This document shows, piece by piece, positions 56,276 through 64,000 of a DNA stretch of 64,000 nucleotides. The DNA lies in contig NZ_BSNI01000002.1 in the NCBI RefSeq assembly GCF_030159895.1, positions 436,039 to 500,038 on the forward strand, read 5' to 3'. A model generated the notes under the pieces. The model searched no databases. It saw only the letters and a list, made by a program, of their open reading frames with translations, and had not been told where the DNA came from. The position numbers were made by a program, and so were the translations under genes. This stretch comes from Maritalea porphyrae. GTDB taxonomy: Bacteria > Pseudomonadota > Alphaproteobacteria > Rhizobiales > Devosiaceae. The number at the start of each line of letters is the position of its first letter. The first letter of the stretch is position 1.

Positions 56276-56571
56276 TGCGCGTCAAAGTAAACACAATTGC
56301 ACAAGCGCGTACAAAAAAAGGATGGACGCAAGAGCACTTAGCAAATGTTGCTGGCATCTCGGCTCGAACTGTTCAGCGGGCAGAAACCATCGGTTCACTT
56401 TCTGCCGAAACCGCGCAGGCTATTTGCGCAGTCTTGGATCTTGATTTAGGTGAAATCGCAGAAACAAGCGCAGATACCCGCCAAGAGATCAACTTGCCAA
56501 TCGGGCTCATCCTCATCGCTATCGTCCTGGGATTTGGTGTTGGCCTGATGGTGGGGTTGTGGGCGCGTTAA
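56275..56571 (+). CDS. Putative membrane-tethered XRE regulator
   Basis: A 98-residue protein with an N-terminal helix-turn-helix (IAQARTKKGWTQEHLANVAGISARTVQRAE) and a C-terminal transmembrane helix (about 74-96, IGLILIAIVLGFGVGLMVGLW). An XRE domain anchored in the membrane is uncommon; it could act on DNA near the membrane or be released by proteolysis. It is coupled to the small membrane protein before it. Confidence 0.8.
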   Translation: MRVKVNTIAQARTKKGWTQEHLANVAGISARTVQRAETIGSLSAETAQAICAVLDLDLGEIAETSADTRQEINLPIGLILIAIVLGFGVGLMVGLWAR

Positions 56572-56616
56572 TGGAAAATTTCCTCCCCTTAATGGAGAGA
56601 GACAAAGCGCGGGGCG

Positions 56617-57177
56617 TCAAAGCCCAATAAAACTCTGGATCTGTTTCGCAGTCTCCTGCGCCCCTAAATTCGTATTCTCGATCTTGATATAGTTATGTCG
56701 CTGAATTTCACCCACGTGCGAATTCAGGCGATATTGCTTGTACGTTTTAACGAGATGAGATTCAGATTTTTCAACATTGCGCTTAGATGGTTTATGCGCC
56801 AAGCGGTTCTCACTTCGGTTGCGTATCAGGCGCTCTTCAAAATCTGTCTCCAGTTCAATCCAATAAACATCTGCATTTTGATCTTCAAAAACCTTGGTAA
56901 TGTGTTCAATGAAGACGCGGTCATCCGGATCGTCAAAACACCACATTAGCGTGAAGATGAAACCCGGCTGATCGCTTGCTGCAAACGCTTGAAAAAACTC
57001 AAAGCGCAGGTTCTCAACCAGTTTTTGTCCCTCAGGTGTACCGAAATCAAAATATCTCGATACCAAATCAATCGTCATATGATTGTGAAACAGTTTCAGG
57101 CCAGTGAGCTTTTCCAGCTCTTGCCCCACCGTCATTTTGCCCACTGCTTGCGGGCCAATCAAAATTACAAATTTCAT
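56617..57177 (-). CDS. P-loop kinase/AAA-like small ATPase (shikimate-kinase-like)
   Basis: A 186-residue P-loop protein with a Walker A motif, GPQAVGKMTVGQELEKLTG, at the start and no clear regulatory domain. DPDDRVFIEHI and a helical C-terminal half suggest a nucleotide-kinase-like fold. It is an accessory gene with no informative neighbours. Substrate unknown. Confidence 0.75.
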   Translation of the reverse strand: MKFVILIGPQAVGKMTVGQELEKLTGLKLFHNHMTIDLVSRYFDFGTPEGQKLVENLRFEFFQAFAASDQPGFIFTLMWCFDDPDDRVFIEHITKVFEDQNADVYWIELETDFEERLIRNRSENRLAHKPSKRNVEKSESHLVKTYKQYRLNSHVGEIQRHNYIKIENTNLGAQETAKQIQSFIGL

Positions 57178-57248
57178 AAAGTAAGCGCTTAAATATGGTG
57201 TGTTGTTTCTCTAAAGCATCAAAGTAGTGGCGAGGGCAATAGAATATC

Positions 57249-58208
57249 CTACCCCGCCAACATGCCTTCTATTTTCTCTTGCACACTCAATGCCTCCTGT
57301 ATGGTGGCCAACTGGTGCGGTTCGCCGCGCATGCATCTGTCAAAATGATCAAGCTGCACGTGCAGCCCATCAATGCGCGCATTTTCGGACGGGCGGACAA
57401 TTTGTTTGAACGCATCGCCTTCGCTGACCCATAGTTCGCTAAACTGCTCAACCTTGAAGCTCTTCTTGCTGCCTTTGATGAGAACGCGCTGCTTATCTGG
57501 CTGCGCACCACCCACATTGGCAAAAACGTTTAGCGGCAGATGCTCGCTATTACTGAGATGTGCGGCCAAATTGGTCTCGCACAAATATTCATTTGGATAG
57601 GTTGGGTGTGACCATTTCAGCATTGTTGGCCCCAGCAATCTCTCGGCAAAAAACACAAAATGTGAAATCACCTCGCGGGTCATCCCGCCTTCTGCCTTGA
57701 ACCGAAGCCAGTCCGCTTCTTGCTGCCAAATACGCGGCCATTGGGCGTAAGAAACCTCAATATCAATGCCAACTAGTTCGCCCATTTCGCCGGATTGTAA
57801 AGCGGCTTGCACCACCGCTAGCGGTTCACCTGTTGCTTGCACAAAATTAACGGCGGCAGGCACTTGTGCTTTTTCCAAATGGGTGACCATGGCGCGGCTG
57901 GCGGCCAGGTTGATCCCCAGAGGCTTTTCTAAAAAGATCGGCTTGGCGCAATCTGCCGCCATCATGGCGTAGAGCCGACGCGGGTCGGGCGGGCACGCAA
58001 GATAAGTCACTTCAGCAGATTCGATCGCGAGCTCCGCCATGTCTGGCACAACGGCGTCAGGTGCAATTTGCCGGGCTTTGGCGACAGCATCGGCATTTGG
58101 GTCCCAAATGTGACTGGCGTAGAATTTGTCGTGCGATGAAAGGGCTTCCAACATGCGCCGGCCCATAATGCCTAAGCCAATCACTGCAACGGATGTTCTG
58201 TCGTCCAT
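57249..58208 (-). CDS. Gfo/Idh/MocA-family oxidoreductase
   Basis: A 319-residue NAD(P)-dependent dehydrogenase of the glucose-fructose oxidoreductase superfamily. The N-terminal Rossmann loop is IGLGIMGRRMLEA, and the EKPLGIN motif marks the cofactor-substrate junction. Such enzymes act on sugars or inositols; the substrate cannot be called. It stands alone, ending a short minus-strand run. Confidence 0.88.
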   Translation of the reverse strand: MDDRTSVAVIGLGIMGRRMLEALSSHDKFYASHIWDPNADAVAKARQIAPDAVVPDMAELAIESAEVTYLACPPDPRRLYAMMAADCAKPIFLEKPLGINLAASRAMVTHLEKAQVPAAVNFVQATGEPLAVVQAALQSGEMGELVGIDIEVSYAQWPRIWQQEADWLRFKAEGGMTREVISHFVFFAERLLGPTMLKWSHPTYPNEYLCETNLAAHLSNSEHLPLNVFANVGGAQPDKQRVLIKGSKKSFKVEQFSELWVSEGDAFKQIVRPSENARIDGLHVQLDHFDRCMRGEPHQLATIQEALSVQEKIEGMLAG

Positions 58209-58248
58209 CTGCCTATCCCCTCAGTTTTGATGGGAAGGCTAGCACCAG

Positions 58249-58980
58249 TTAAGCTTTGCGTCGATATTTCATCTCGCGGAAGCGCGCGTCGCGGCCATCA
58301 TAGGTCAATAGGCGGCCAATCAACGGCTCACCGACACCGGTGATCAGTTTCACCGCTTCCATCGCTTGCAACCCGCCAATCACTGCGGTGATTGGTCCTA
58401 AAATGCCTGCCTCTTCGCAAGAAGGGAGTTGATCAGGTGAGGGGCGTTGCGGATAAAGATCGGCAAATCGCGGATTGTCATTTTGGTGCGGTGCAAAAAC
58501 CGTGAGATTGCCATCAAACAGAGAGACAGCACCCGCCACCAATGGCTTTTGCGCTTTCTCGCAAAGCGTCGCCACCAAGGCGCGGGTGTCAAAATTGTCA
58601 GACCCGTCGACCACAAAATCATATGGCGCGATGATCTCTGCGCCGTTGGTTTCATCCAACCGCGCGTTGATCGCCTGAAAGTCCACATGGTCGTTTAGAT
58701 CATTGGCAAAGCGCCTAGCGCTTTCGACCTTTGCCACGCCCTCATCCCGCGTGCGGTGCACCATCTGCCGCTGCAAATTGGACAGAGAAACAATGTCGTC
58801 GTCCACCACGCCGATGGTGCCAACGCCTGCCGCCACCAAATAAGCTATGACGGGGCTACCCAAGCCGCCTGCACCAATAATCAGCACTTTGGCGGCTTTC
58901 AGCTTTTGCTGCCCCGGCCCGCCGACATTTTTCAATACTATATGGCGCTGGTAGCGCTTGATTTCGTCAGCGGTGAGCAA
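58249..58980 (-). CDS. MoeB/ThiF/HesA-family adenylyltransferase
   Basis: A 243-residue E1-like protein that adenylates the C-terminus of a ubiquitin-fold sulfur carrier (MoaD or ThiS). The ATP loop GAGGLGSPVIAYLVAAGVG is at about 36-54 and VDGSDNFDTR follows. The conserved Cys in PSCEEAGILGP is present. The zinc-binding CxxC pairs of classical MoeB are absent (FADLYPQ replaces CYRCLFP). A zinc-free HesA-like protein is possible. The target carrier is not in view. Confidence 0.85.
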   Translation of the reverse strand: MLTADEIKRYQRHIVLKNVGGPGQQKLKAAKVLIIGAGGLGSPVIAYLVAAGVGTIGVVDDDIVSLSNLQRQMVHRTRDEGVAKVESARRFANDLNDHVDFQAINARLDETNGAEIIAPYDFVVDGSDNFDTRALVATLCEKAQKPLVAGAVSLFDGNLTVFAPHQNDNPRFADLYPQRPSPDQLPSCEEAGILGPITAVIGGLQAMEAVKLITGVGEPLIGRLLTYDGRDARFREMKYRRKA

Positions 58981-58983
58981 AGC

Positions 58984-59712
58984 TTAGTTCCCCTTGTTGA
59001 GCGGAACGGCAATAAACCGCCGATCCATCCCTTCAAAGCCATAAGACCATACAGATATAAGCGCAACACCATGATCAATGTCATATGCGTCAAACGGAAT
59101 AACAACAGCGCTCGCTCGATAAGTTACCGGGCAGCCACGTGAAGTTGGCACGCGCGTGTCCTCGTGCAAAATGCTCGTTGTTGTGCCGTCACTAAGCTTT
59201 AGACGAAAGCCTTTGGCCTCATCGCCAAAATAGTCCATGCAGTTTTCGCCCGATGGGGCGCTAAAAATGTCAAAACTCAATTCGTACGACCCAAAATGCG
59301 AAGAGGGATCGGAATAGCCCGGCACGCCAAAATCCAAAGTTAGCTCGTCCGATTCTGGTTCACCATCGCCATTCAACGCGATCAGCCGTGCTGGGGTAGA
59401 AATATCGTAGGTGCCAAGCGGCCCCATTGCTGCGCGTAAGGCTTGGCTGCGAATTTCTGCTAATTGGGTGGTTTCATCACCCGCTTGCACGTGAAATGGC
59501 GACCCACCAACCCACGCATCATTTTCTAAACTGAGGACATAGATGGTCGAATAGGCAAAGCCGGACCCATCTTGAATCCCATATTCCTCAAAAGCGAAAT
59601 ATTTGCCGCCATGGGAATAGCCGATCAAATCAAACTCGGCCCGCTCCGCCGCAAAAACAGATGAAACGCTCAAAAGCGCGATAACAAAAAAAGAAATTAG
59701 TGCCCTAAACAT
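58984..59712 (-). CDS. DUF2259-like secreted protein
   Basis: A 242-residue exported protein. Signal peptide core FRALISFFVIALLSVSSVFAAE; then DLIGYSHGGKYFAFEEYGIQDGSGF, the hallmark of DUF2259. The C-terminus carries VVIPFDAYDIDHGVALISVWSYGFEGMDRRFIAV. Function unknown; it is placed between MoeB-like and dut genes as in several Hyphomicrobiales. ATG 59712 is preferred over the longer frame for its signal peptide and a GGGAG site. Confidence 0.85.
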   Translation of the reverse strand: MFRALISFFVIALLSVSSVFAAERAEFDLIGYSHGGKYFAFEEYGIQDGSGFAYSTIYVLSLENDAWVGGSPFHVQAGDETTQLAEIRSQALRAAMGPLGTYDISTPARLIALNGDGEPESDELTLDFGVPGYSDPSSHFGSYELSFDIFSAPSGENCMDYFGDEAKGFRLKLSDGTTTSILHEDTRVPTSRGCPVTYRASAVVIPFDAYDIDHGVALISVWSYGFEGMDRRFIAVPLNKGN

Positions 59713-59728
59713 TAAAGTTGCTCCCTCA

Positions 59729-60199
59729 TTATTCTGACGGGGATGCAACCCCCGTAGAACCAAAACCGCCCGCTCCACGATCCGTTGTATCAAGCGTTTT
59801 TGTCTCGATCATGGCAATGCGCGGTACAGGTGCGATCACCATTTGTGCAATCCGATCACCGCGTTTAACTGTGAAAGGCTCTTTGCCATGGTTGATCAAA
59901 ATGACCCGCACTTCCCCGCGATAGTCTGCATCAATTGTGCCCGGTGCGTTCAAGGTTGTCACTGCAAATTTCGCCGCCAAGCCAGAACGCGGGCGGATCT
60001 GCGCTTCGTAACCTTCAGGCAGACCAAGTGCAAAACCGGTTGGCACAATGTCGTGCGCACCAGGCGCGATTACCATTGGTTGATCTTCAGGCACCGCTGC
60101 ACAAAGGTCTAGACCCGCCGCACCTGCTGTTGCTTGAAAAGGCACGGGCAAACCCTCGCCGTGTGGCAAATACATAAATGGCACATTCAATGCGGTCAT
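59729..60199 (-). CDS. dut: dUTP diphosphatase
   Basis: Hydrolyses dUTP to dUMP and pyrophosphate, keeping uracil out of DNA. Trimeric dUTPase motifs are all present: AGLDLCAA (motif 1), RPRSGLA (2), [13 protein letters not shown] (3), [11 protein letters not shown] (4) and GAGGFGSTG (5). Length 156 is normal. It follows coaBC with nine bases between. Confidence 0.98.
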   Translation of the reverse strand: MTALNVPFMYLPHGEGLPVPFQATAGAAGLDLCAAVPEDQPMVIAPGAHDIVPTGFALGLPEGYEAQIRPRSGLAAKFAVTTLNAPGTIDADYRGEVRVILINHGKEPFTVKRGDRIAQMVIAPVPRIAMIETKTLDTTDRGAGGFGSTGVASPSE

Positions 60200-60208
60200 A
60201 TCGGGTCT

Positions 60209-61429
60209 CTATTTTTGTGAGTTTAGCGCAGACGCAATGCGGTCGGTCAGTGCCATGCCCACTTCTTGTTTGCTCATTCTCGGCCAAACTTCATGGCCCT
60301 GATCATCGAAGAAGATAATTGAATTGCTGTCACCGCCAAAGGTGCCCGTGCCGGCGCTCACATCATTAGCCAACAGCCAATCACATCCCTTGCGTTCACG
60401 TTTGGCTTTGGCGTGTTCAATCACATTTTCTGTTTCCGCCGCAAACCCAATCACCAATTCTGGGCGCTCACTTGGGTCCAATGCTGCGACAGATTTCAGG
60501 ATGTCAGGGTTCAAAACCATTTCAAGGCTCGGCGCTTCACCGTCGCCCTTTTTCTTGATCTTTTCAGTGCCCGCTTGTCTGGGGCGCCAATCGGACACCG
60601 CGGCGCAAAAAATTGCCACGTCGCACGGCAGGGCTTCATGCACGGCGTCATACATGTCTTGCGCTGTGGTGATGTTGGTCACATTCACCCCGTTTGGTGG
60701 CGGCACTTCGGCCACACCTGTAATAAACTCAACATCAGCACCTGCTGCACGCAACGCCGCGGCAATTGCGGTGCCTTGCTTGCCAGAAGAGGCGTTTGTC
60801 AAATACCGCACAGGGTCTAATGGTTCACGAGTGGCGCCCGAAGTCACCAAAATGCGCTTGCCAGCAAGTGGCAATGTGTCGTCAGTGGCCTGAAAATAAT
60901 CTTCAATCGCGGCAAAAATGGTGTCAGGCTCAGCCATGCGTCCAGGGCCAAATTCACCGCATGCCATTTCCCCATCGTCCGGTCCAACAATTTGCATGCC
61001 GTCATCGATTAAGGTTGCAAGGTTGCGCTGGGTGGGTGCCGCTTCCCACATCTTTACGTTCATTGCGGGCGCGACAATCACATGCTTGTCTCGCGCTAAA
61101 ATGGCTGTTGATGCCAAATCATCAGCCAAGCCATGCGCCATCTTGGCCATAAAGTTGGCCGTGCACGGGGCAACCACCACCAAATCGGCATCGCGCACAA
61201 GCTCGATATGCCCAATCTCGCTTTCGCGGGTTAGATCAAACAATTCAGATAGTGCCGCATTGCCCGCTAACGTGCCAGCGGTCAGTGGTGTCACAAACTC
61301 TTGCGCCGATTGGGTTAGAATCGGCTGCACCTCACCGCCTGCCTTTTTGATCAATCGAATAAGATCAATTGCCTTAAAAGCAGCAATGCCACCAGTGACG
61401 ATTAGCAATGTTTTCCGGCCTGCCAGCAT
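60209..61429 (-). CDS. coaBC: Bifunctional phosphopantothenoylcysteine decarboxylase/synthetase CoaBC
   Basis: Catalyses two steps of coenzyme A synthesis. The N-terminal flavoprotein CoaC domain has IVTGGIAAFKAIDLIR, PAMNVKMW and a MACGEFGPGRM segment with the catalytic Cys. The C-terminal CoaB domain has TSGATREPLDPVRYLTNASSGKQG and a Lys in KIKKKG. ATG 61429 is preferred because the CGGAG site is 10 bases upstream; TTG 61450 and ATG 61438 are also in frame. Confidence 0.95.
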   Translation of the reverse strand: MLAGRKTLLIVTGGIAAFKAIDLIRLIKKAGGEVQPILTQSAQEFVTPLTAGTLAGNAALSELFDLTRESEIGHIELVRDADLVVVAPCTANFMAKMAHGLADDLASTAILARDKHVIVAPAMNVKMWEAAPTQRNLATLIDDGMQIVGPDDGEMACGEFGPGRMAEPDTIFAAIEDYFQATDDTLPLAGKRILVTSGATREPLDPVRYLTNASSGKQGTAIAAALRAAGADVEFITGVAEVPPPNGVNVTNITTAQDMYDAVHEALPCDVAIFCAAVSDWRPRQAGTEKIKKKGDGEAPSLEMVLNPDILKSVAALDPSERPELVIGFAAETENVIEHAKAKRERKGCDWLLANDVSAGTGTFGGDSNSIIFFDDQGHEVWPRMSKQEVGMALTDRIASALNSQK

Positions 61430-61461
61430 GTTGGGCATACTCCGTTGCAAATGATTTGGCG

Positions 61462-62997
61462 CTAAACTAGCGTCTTTATCGCCGCAGCGCCAACCGCAAT
61501 CATCAATCCAACCACAAGCACAGTAAACCAGGTGCGCATGAAAAATGGTGGATTGGCTCTGTCTTTTTCTGCCTGGTCCAACATCGCCTCATATCGTTGC
61601 ACCAAAAGCGGCACTTTTTTCGCAGCGCTATAAAGAGCAACGCCTGTGTCGCGGGCTTCTTCGGCAATGCCAATCGGCCCCACATTGCGTTTTACCCATT
61701 TCGAAACGATCGGTTCTGACACTTCCCAAATGTTTAGTTCTGGGTCCAATGTCCGGGCAACGCCCTCGACCAGCACCATGTTTTTTTGCAGCATCACCAA
61801 TTCGGTGCGCGCTTCCATTTCGAACAGGGCCGTATTATCCAGCAGTTGGGCCAAAACCTTGGCCATTGATATCTCATTTGCGGTGCGCCCAACCAAAGGC
61901 TCGCCGATCGCGCGCAAAGACTGCGCAAAATCATCAACTGATTGGTGTTTGGGCACGTAGCCAATATCAAAGTGCAATTGGGAGATATGGCGATAGTCGC
62001 GACGGATGAACCCATAAAGGATTTCGGCTAAAAACTTTTGCTCTGGCTTTCCGATCCGCCCCATAATGCCAAAATCAACTGCCCGTACGTGTCCAGTTTT
62101 AGGATCAACGAACAAATTGCCCGGGTGCATATCCGCGTGGAAATAGCCGTCACGGATCGCATGACGCAAAAAGTGCTGCATCAGCTCTTTGGCAATTTTC
62201 TTGCGGTCTAGCCCGGCTTTATCGATTGCCTCGTGATCGCGAATGGGAATGCCATCCATCCAGGAGGTCACCATCACATTGCGCCCGGTTTGCGGCCAAT
62301 GGATGGTGGGGATCTCAAATCCCTCATCATCCTTGGTATTGTCGTAAAGTTCAGAAATCGCGGCTGCTTCCATCCGCAAATCCATTTCAAGGATCGCAGA
62401 GCGCTCAAGCGTTTCAACAATATCTTTTGGTTTTAGGCGTTTTGCCTTTGGGGCAATAAGTTCAAAAAAACCAGCGGCGGCTTTCAACGAGGCCAGATCT
62501 TTTTTGAACCGCACCTCAACATCGGGGCGTAGCAATTTGATCGCCACCTTTTGTGGTGTGCCATTGCTATCCACCAGTTGCGCACTATGAACTTGCGCAA
62601 TCGAGGCGGCTGCCACAGGACCAGAAACCTCGGTCAGCGTTGTGGCTTTTTCACCAAGCGCCTCTTCCAAAATGGCAGGCACCAAGGTCTGATCGAAGGG
62701 CGGCATCTTGTCTTGTAAGTTGGCCAAGTCTTTAGCAACCACTGGGCCGACAATGTCAGCGCGGGTAGCCAGCAATTGGCCAAGTTTTACGTAGGTTGGT
62801 CCAAGCTTTTGCAAAGCGGCAGACAAACGCTCCACCCGGCCTGTTTTGCGCACAGATGGGCGTTCAATTAGTCGCGCAAACCAAATGGCAGTAGCGGCAG
62901 GGCCTTTGATGCCCTGACCCTCAGTGAGTGAAAAGGCACCTTCGCGCGCCAACACATATCCGGCCCGCACCAACCGCAGATAAGCAAAAAGACCCAT
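61462..62997 (-). CDS. ubiB: UbiB-family ubiquinone biosynthesis kinase-like protein
   Basis: A 511-residue atypical kinase-like protein needed for ubiquinone synthesis. Family motifs include KLGQLLATRADIVGPVVAKDLANLQDKMPPF and the ATP-binding AAIEAAS-like lysine region (VAIKLLRPDV), then YFHADMHPGNLFVDPK with the HxDxxxxN core. A C-terminal helix (about 490-508) anchors it to the membrane. It lies between ubiE and coaBC. Confidence 0.96.
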   Translation of the reverse strand: MGLFAYLRLVRAGYVLAREGAFSLTEGQGIKGPAATAIWFARLIERPSVRKTGRVERLSAALQKLGPTYVKLGQLLATRADIVGPVVAKDLANLQDKMPPFDQTLVPAILEEALGEKATTLTEVSGPVAAASIAQVHSAQLVDSNGTPQKVAIKLLRPDVEVRFKKDLASLKAAAGFFELIAPKAKRLKPKDIVETLERSAILEMDLRMEAAAISELYDNTKDDEGFEIPTIHWPQTGRNVMVTSWMDGIPIRDHEAIDKAGLDRKKIAKELMQHFLRHAIRDGYFHADMHPGNLFVDPKTGHVRAVDFGIMGRIGKPEQKFLAEILYGFIRRDYRHISQLHFDIGYVPKHQSVDDFAQSLRAIGEPLVGRTANEISMAKVLAQLLDNTALFEMEARTELVMLQKNMVLVEGVARTLDPELNIWEVSEPIVSKWVKRNVGPIGIAEEARDTGVALYSAAKKVPLLVQRYEAMLDQAEKDRANPPFFMRTWFTVLVVGLMIAVGAAAIKTLV

Positions 62998-63009
62998 TTT
63001 TGTTGCCGC

Positions 63010-63777
63010 CTATCTCAGTTTCCAGCCAGAATGGACAGCGGCAATATTGCCGCTAAGTGGCGTATGCGTCACCCGCGAAAAGCCCGCATCCTCAATCATG
63101 GTGCAGAACTGTTTGGGCTTTGGAAATTTGCGAATGCTCTCAATCAAATATTGATAAGGCTGTTCGTCGCCAGTCACAACGCCACCAATTGGCGGGATCA
63201 CATGTTCAGAGAATAAGTCATAAATTTTATCAAGCACCGGCACATCAACTTCGGAAAACTCCATTACCATCAGTCGGCCACCACGCTTTAAGACCCGATA
63301 CGCTTCGCGCAAGGCTTTGTCGATCTGTGGCACGTTTCGCATGCCAAATGATATGGTGTAGGCATCAAATCGATTGTTTTCAAATGGCAGCTCTTCAGCG
63401 TTGGCTTCAACGAATTCAACGCCATCTTGATAGCGCCAGCTTTTTGCGCGCTCCGCGCCGACCCGCAACATGTCTGTGTTGATATCGGATACGGTCACTT
63501 TGGCATAGCCGTGCGAAGCATTTTTGATCCGCTGTGCAATATCACCAGTGCCACCAGCCATATCTAAAACTTCAAATGGACGTTTGCCTGCACGTGGCGG
63601 TGCAAGATTGGCCACAAACGCATCCTTCCAAACCCGATGCATGCCGCCGCTCATCAAGTCATTCATCAAATCGTAGCGATCAGCCACTTTGTGGAACACG
63701 TCATTTACGAGGCCCTGTTTTTCTTCCAACGGGACTTCGCGTTCACCAAAATGGGTTGTTTGTTGCGCTTCACTCAT
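63010..63777 (-). CDS. ubiE: UbiE ubiquinone/menaquinone C-methyltransferase
   Basis: A SAM-dependent methyltransferase for the C-methylation of demethoxyubiquinol. The SAM motif is [47 protein letters not shown] is the family block. ATG 63777 gives [15 protein letters not shown] and 255 residues. The frame runs on to 63975, but that part is non-family and would overlap the divergent mutM start. Confidence 0.96.
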   Translation of the reverse strand: MSEAQQTTHFGEREVPLEEKQGLVNDVFHKVADRYDLMNDLMSGGMHRVWKDAFVANLAPPRAGKRPFEVLDMAGGTGDIAQRIKNASHGYAKVTVSDINTDMLRVGAERAKSWRYQDGVEFVEANAEELPFENNRFDAYTISFGMRNVPQIDKALREAYRVLKRGGRLMVMEFSEVDVPVLDKIYDLFSEHVIPPIGGVVTGDEQPYQYLIESIRKFPKPKQFCTMIEDAGFSRVTHTPLSGNIAAVHSGWKLR

Positions 63778-63907
63778 CTTTATGGTCACTTGCAAATCAT
63801 CAATGTTGGCGCACCATACCTGAAGCGCCTCAGCTTTTCTACGGTTGAGGAGAACATGTAGCCTGCGCGTCATTGCCACACTATGGTTGATCAAAAGGAC
63901 TTCCCAA

Positions 63908-64000
63908 TTGCCTGAATTGCCCGAGGTTGAAACCGTCAAAAATGGCCTTGCACCCTTTATGGACCAAGCCACCATTTCGCGGGTGATTTTGAATCGTGAA
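63908..64000 (+). CDS. mutM: MutM/Fpg formamidopyrimidine-DNA glycosylase (5' part)
   Basis: The first 31 codons of the 8-oxoguanine glycosylase, ending at the window edge. TTG 63908 gives (M)PELPEVETV, with the invariant N-terminal proline nucleophile and glutamate. AAAAGGA (63893-63899) lies eight bases upstream. It is divergent from ubiE with a 130-base shared gap. Confidence 0.93.
   Translation, partial: MPELPEVETVKNGLAPFMDQATISRVILNRE

Noticed and set aside
60324-60893. 189-residue plus-strand frame over coaBC
   Set aside because: It is antisense to a firm housekeeping gene, with no start signals.
1-64000. tRNA or rRNA genes, CRISPR arrays, prophage or IS elements
   Set aside because: Scanning the gaps showed no cloverleaf, no regularly spaced repeats, no integrase or transposase frame. 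A tRNAscan or CRISPR finder run would settle small cases.

Overview
The window looks like chromosomal core DNA of an alphaproteobacterium, most likely order Hyphomicrobiales (Rhizobiales), with G+C near one half by eye. This is lower than in most soil rhizobia and suits a marine or Devosia/Maritalea-like lineage. No 16S rRNA or other species marker is present, so I name no genus. The placement rests on gene order and lineage genes: rdgB-hemW; rsmI-yraN-gshB; the OlsB ornithine-lipid acyltransferase beside mutS-glnD-murJ; nfu-tsaB-rimI-fur/mur-plsC-miaB-phoH-ybeY-corC-lnt-metK-trmB; rimP-nusA-ylxR-infB-rbfA-truB-rpsO-pnp; irr next to fabA-fabB; and mutM divergent from ubiE-ubiB-coaBC-dut.

Layout. 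1-8.8 kb: the end of rdgB, hemW, an ArsR/SRPBCC pair, an LpoA-like lipoprotein divergent from rsmI-yraN-gshB, two transporters, and a LysR gene divergent from a DUF1127 gene. 8.8-13.4 kb: comM, a DinB-fold gene, a four-gene membrane-protein operon (DUF805 and DUF3592 types) on the minus strand, and an acetyltransferase. 13.4-16.8 kb: isocitrate lyase with a small conserved protein and a divergent RamB/ScfR-type regulator. 16.8-27.5 kb: olsB, a methyltransferase that looks inserted, mutS-glnD-murJ, trpS and a Usp protein. 27.6-39 kb: a long plus-strand housekeeping run for Fe-S assembly, tRNA modification, metal regulation, lipid and lipoprotein synthesis and S-adenosylmethionine. 40-50 kb: the transcription/translation super-operon. 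50-55.8 kb: two overlapping small ORFs, an intergenic mosaic of repeats, a hydroxyacid dehydrogenase, an SH3 protein, irr, fabA-fabB and a phosphoesterase. 55.8-59.7 kb: accessory genes, including a putative membrane-tethered XRE regulator. 59.7-64 kb: dut, coaBC, ubiB, ubiE and the start of mutM.

I saw no tRNA, rRNA, CRISPR array, prophage or insertion sequence. The unusual content is mostly regulatory architecture: a pseudoknot-like leader masking the metK Shine-Dalgarno; a terminator hairpin just before rimP; a long nested hairpin before pnp; helically phased TGTAAAG repeats between the aceA side and its regulator; two matching operators around the arsR promoter; and a 45-bp dispersed repeat present twice. 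The best candidates for undescribed protein systems are the coupled membrane-protein/tethered-XRE pair (55877-56571), the four-gene membrane operon (10939-12758) and the two small ORFs (49994-50297).
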